Below the pieces are notes generated by a model. It had not been told where the DNA came from, made no database searches, and was given only the letters and a program-made list of their open reading frames with translations. From assembly GCF_015278315.1 (NCBI RefSeq), contig NZ_JADIJE010000001.1, positions 248,001 to 312,000 of the forward strand: a stretch of DNA of 64,000 bases, written 5' to 3'. The first letter of the stretch is position 1, and each line of letters begins with the position of its first letter. A program made the position numbers and the translations under genes. Source of the DNA: Microbacterium ureisolvens (GTDB lineage Bacteria; Actinomycetota; Actinomycetes; Actinomycetales; Microbacteriaceae). Of this stretch, positions 61,329-64,000 are shown one piece after another.

Positions 61329-62861
61329 CTACTTGACCAGCGGGAAGAGGATCGTCTCGCGGATGCCGAGCCCGGTGACCGCCATCAGGAGTCGGTCGAT
61401 GCCCATGCCCATGCCGCCGGTGGGCGGCATGCCGTGCTCGAGCGCGCGCAGGAACTCCTCGTCGATGCGCATGGCCTCCAGGTCGCCGCGCGCCGCCAGC
61501 TTCGCCTGCTCGACGAAGCGGTCACGCTGGATGACGGGGTCGACGAGCTCGGAGTAGCCGGTGGCCAGCTCGAAGCCGCGCACGTACAGGTCCCACTTCT
61601 CCACGACGCCCGCGATGGAGCGGTGCTCGCGCACGAGCGGGCTGGTGTCGAGCGGGAAGTCCATGACGAACGTCGGGCGGTGCAGACCCGGCTTGACGAA
61701 GTGCTCCCACAGCTCTTCGACCAGCTTGCCGTGGATCGCGTGCGGCGGCAGGTCGACGCCCTCCGCCTCGGCCAGGGCGACGAGCTCCTCGAACGGCGTC
61801 TCCGGCGAGATGGTGCGACCGGCCGCCTCCGAGAGCGAGTCGTACATGGAGAGCCGGTCCCACTGACCGCCCAGGTCGTACTCGGTCCCGTCGGCCCACG
61901 TGACGGTGGTCGAGCCCGAGATGGCGACCGCGGCGTTCTGGATGAGCTCCTGCGTGAGGTCGGCGATCCCGTTGTAGTCGCTGTACGCCTGGTAGGCCTC
62001 GAGCATCGCGAACTCGGGGCTGTGCGTGGAGTCGGCGCCCTCGTTGCGGAAGTTGCGGTTGATCTCGAAGACGCGATCGATGCCGCCGACCACGGCGCGC
62101 TTGAGGAACAGCTCGGGCGCGATGCGCAGGTACAGGTCGGCGTCGAACGCGTTCGAGTGCGTGATGAACGGGCGGGCGGATGCCCCGCCATGCTGCACCT
62201 GCAGCATCGGGGTCTCGACCTCGATGAAGTCGTGGGAGGCGAACGTCTGACGCAGGCTCTGGTTGACCTTCGCGCGCGCCAGCACCGTCTCGCGCGCACG
62301 GTCGCGCACGATGAGGTCGAGGAAGCGGCTGCGGACGCGGCTCTCCTCGCTCAGCTCGGTGTGCAGGTTCGGCAGCGGCAGGACGGCCTTCGAGGCGATG
62401 CGCCACTCGCTGACCATGATCGACAGCTCGCCCCGGCGGCTGGAGATGACCTCGCCCGAGACGAAGACATGGTCGCCGAGATCGACGAGCTCCTTCCACG
62501 CCTGCAGCGACTCGTCGCCGACGGCCGCCAGCGACACCATCGCCTGGATACGGCTGCCGTCGCCGGCCTGGAGGCTGGCGAAGCAGAGCTTGCCCGTGTT
62601 GCGGCTGAAGACGACGCGGCCCGCGACGGCGGCGGTGACGCCGGTCTCGGCGCCGGCCTCGAGATCGGCGAACCGCTCTCGGAGCGCGGGGACGGTGTCG
62701 GTGATGGGCACGCTCACCGGGTAGGGTCCGCCCGCGGCGTCGGTCCGCTCCGCGACCAGCCGCTCGCGCTTGGCCAGCCGCACGGCCTTCTGCTCGAAGA
62801 CGTCGTCTTCGGTCAGCTCTGTCGGCTCGGCGGTCTCGGCGGGCGAGGTCGTGTCGGTCAC
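61329..62861 (-). CDS. lysS: Lysyl-tRNA synthetase, class II
   Basis: A 510-residue class II aminoacyl-tRNA synthetase: N-terminal OB-fold anticodon domain (~60-170), catalytic motifs 1-3 with FIEVETPMLQ, RNFRNEGADSTHSPEF and GMGMGIDRLLM. GTG 62861 opens the frame MTDTTSPAE with GAGGAG upstream; the longer frame is Arg-rich. Ends ETILFPLVK, the usual C-terminus. Confidence 0.95.
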   Translation of the reverse strand: MTDTTSPAETAEPTELTEDDVFEQKAVRLAKRERLVAERTDAAGGPYPVSVPITDTVPALRERFADLEAGAETGVTAAVAGRVVFSRNTGKLCFASLQAGDGSRIQAMVSLAAVGDESLQAWKELVDLGDHVFVSGEVISSRRGELSIMVSEWRIASKAVLPLPNLHTELSEESRVRSRFLDLIVRDRARETVLARAKVNQSLRQTFASHDFIEVETPMLQVQHGGASARPFITHSNAFDADLYLRIAPELFLKRAVVGGIDRVFEINRNFRNEGADSTHSPEFAMLEAYQAYSDYNGIADLTQELIQNAAVAISGSTTVTWADGTEYDLGGQWDRLSMYDSLSEAAGRTISPETPFEELVALAEAEGVDLPPHAIHGKLVEELWEHFVKPGLHRPTFVMDFPLDTSPLVREHRSIAGVVEKWDLYVRGFELATGYSELVDPVIQRDRFVEQAKLAARGDLEAMRIDEEFLRALEHGMPPTGGMGMGIDRLLMAVTGLGIRETILFPLVK

Positions 62862-63043
62862 GGGATGTGCTCCTCGGTGCGGTGTTCTCCGCAGAATGCG
62901 GACCCCCAAGTCTATCGGCGGGCGCCTCCGGCCTTTCTGAACAGCCGGTGGCCCCGGCACCGGCCTCCCTTGGCGAGCACCCTGCACGCGAGTAGGGTCG
63001 GGGGCGCCCAGGAGGGATCACCTCGACCGGATCGGACGTCGCC

Positions 63044-64000
63044 ATGCCGAGAGCACGTCGCACGATGTCGGATCACGCGGGCTTCTGGGTCGTCGCGGCC
63101 GCCTTCACGACCGTCACCGCGTACGCGACGGTGCCGACACCGCTGTACCCGCTGTACCAGGCGGCCGACGACTTCCCAGTGACCGTGGTGACCTTCATCT
63201 TCACCGCGTTCGCGGTCGGAGTGGTGTTCAGTCTGTTCCTGATCGGGCACATCAGCGACTGGGCCGGGCGGCGGCGGATGTCGGTGATCGCCCTGCTCGT
63301 CTCGGCGCTGGCCGCAATCGTGTTCATCGCGTGGAACTCGGTCCCCGGGCTCATCGTGGCCCGGTTAGTCGACGGGGTCAGCGTCGGCATCATCAGCGCC
63401 GCCGCGACGGCTCACCTGGCCGAGCTGCGCGCGCGAGCGCGTCCCGCGGAGCAGCCGGTGGTCGCGGCATCCGTCGCCGGAGCCGCCAATCTCGGCGGAC
63501 TGGCCCTCGGACCGCTCATCGGCGGCGTCTTCGCCGAGTACGCGCCCGATCCACTGGAGCTGCCGCACGTCGTCTTCCTGGTGCTCTTCATCGCGGCGGC
63601 GCTGCTGCTGCGCCAGGTGCCCGAGACGGTCGACACGTCGGCATCCCATCCGGCGTACCGGCCGCAGCGACTGGCGTTCCCGCCCACGTCGCGCGCGGCC
63701 TTTGCGGCCGCGAGCACCGGCGCGGCGGCCTCGTTCGCGCTGTTCGCGCTGTTCACCTCACTCGCCCCGACGTTCCTGCACGACACGTTCCACGTCTCGG
63801 ACCACCTCGTCGAAGGTGCGACGGTCTTCGCGGTCTTCGGGGCGGCGGCCGTCGCTCAGGTGCTCCTCGTCCGCGTCGCGCAGCGCACGCAGCTGCCCAT
63901 CGCGATCGTGTGCTTCGCCGTCGGCCTCGCGTCGATCGCCGCGGGCGCCCTGATCCCCACGCTCGCGCTCTTCATCGCCGGGGGCGTGGTCGCCGGAGCA
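63044..64000 (+). CDS. MFS transporter (3' end outside window)
   Basis: At least 319 residues of a major facilitator protein: GFWVVAAAFTTVTAYATVPTPLYPLY in the first helix, motif A GHISDWAGRRRMSVIALL, and ARLVDGVSVGIISAAATAHL. Nine or more helices are visible. ATG 63044 is the longer choice; ATG 63065 (MSDHAGFW) is possible. Substrate unknown; the pattern is that of sugar/drug MFS exporters of the 12-helix type. Confidence 0.82.
   Translation, partial: MPRARRTMSDHAGFWVVAAAFTTVTAYATVPTPLYPLYQAADDFPVTVVTFIFTAFAVGVVFSLFLIGHISDWAGRRRMSVIALLVSALAAIVFIAWNSVPGLIVARLVDGVSVGIISAAATAHLAELRARARPAEQPVVAASVAGAANLGGLALGPLIGGVFAEYAPDPLELPHVVFLVLFIAAALLLRQVPETVDTSASHPAYRPQRLAFPPTSRAAFAAASTGAAASFALFALFTSLAPTFLHDTFHVSDHLVEGATVFAVFGAAAVAQVLLVRVAQRTQLPIAIVCFAVGLASIAAGALIPTLALFIAGGVVAGA

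Overview
The window is about 70% G+C, has densely packed genes with many ATGA/GTGA overlaps, frequent GTG starts and an actinobacterial gene set (ClpC with N-terminal repeats, CsoR-copA copper operon, class II LysRS, RadA, DUF4192, DUF2975 with a small HTH protein). It looks like a chromosomal segment of a Microbacterium-like member of the Microbacteriaceae. No rRNA, phage, transposase or CRISPR array was seen. One tRNA gene, tRNA-Ser(CGA), is present.

Bases 1-21300 form a catabolic island centred on quinate/shikimate. An operon at 14599-18357 encodes a two-domain 3-dehydroshikimate dehydratase, a small Dabb protein, a shikimate dehydrogenase and a TetR regulator, each joined to the next by a 4-base overlap. 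Around it lie a catabolic-type 3-dehydroquinase (8449-8889), a complete TRAP transporter (6395-8369 plus 11735-12796), a secreted PQQ-type dehydrogenase (3480-6173), an FAD dehydrogenase, a Gfo/Idh oxidoreductase and four IclR regulators in two tandem pairs. A left-hand operon (1-3172) encodes an acylating aldehyde dehydrogenase, a short citrate-synthase-like protein and a ThDP enzyme. A shared box, roughly GTYCC-N7-GGRAC, occurs upstream of or between most of these units and suggests one IclR-controlled regulon. The likely logic is uptake or periplasmic oxidation of cyclic polyols, then dehydroquinate, dehydroshikimate and protocatechuate; ring-cleavage genes are not in the window.

Bases 21300-31000 are mixed: small stress or accessory proteins, a metallo-beta-lactamase-fold hydrolase, a Gfo/Idh-cupin-Gfo/Idh operon facing a LacI regulator across a perfect palindrome, a lipoprotein, a VOC protein and a VWA-domain membrane protein. 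Bases 31000-35040 are a copper-resistance operon (copZ, His-rich anchored protein, copA, csoR) behind two CsoR-type operators. Two tandem CPBP membrane proteases, tRNA-Ser, an MFS pump, L-lactate dehydrogenase, a serine hydrolase and radA follow. Between radA and 43400 lies about 1.1 kb of tandem repeats: a 185-187 bp unit with an 81-bp hairpin core in four copies, then a 4 x 20 bp array.

Bases 43900-51030 hold a probable gamma-glutamylation pathway for ethanolamine (or another amine): GntR regulator, SDR, aldehyde dehydrogenase, class-I glutamine amidotransferase hydrolase, GlnA-like ligase and an ethanolamine-permease-like APC transporter. The right end carries housekeeping genes (N-acetyltransferase, clpC, cardiolipin synthase, lysS), a DUF2975-like pair with its HTH regulator, a DUF4192 protein and a partial MFS transporter.

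The most unusual window-wide signal is the heptamer GGATGCC/GGCATCC. By eye I count roughly 75 copies on the two strands, about five times the base-composition expectation. They occur in coding sequence in different frames, in intergenic DNA and as inverted pairs inside terminator-like hairpins, a distribution reminiscent of DNA-uptake-type signals.
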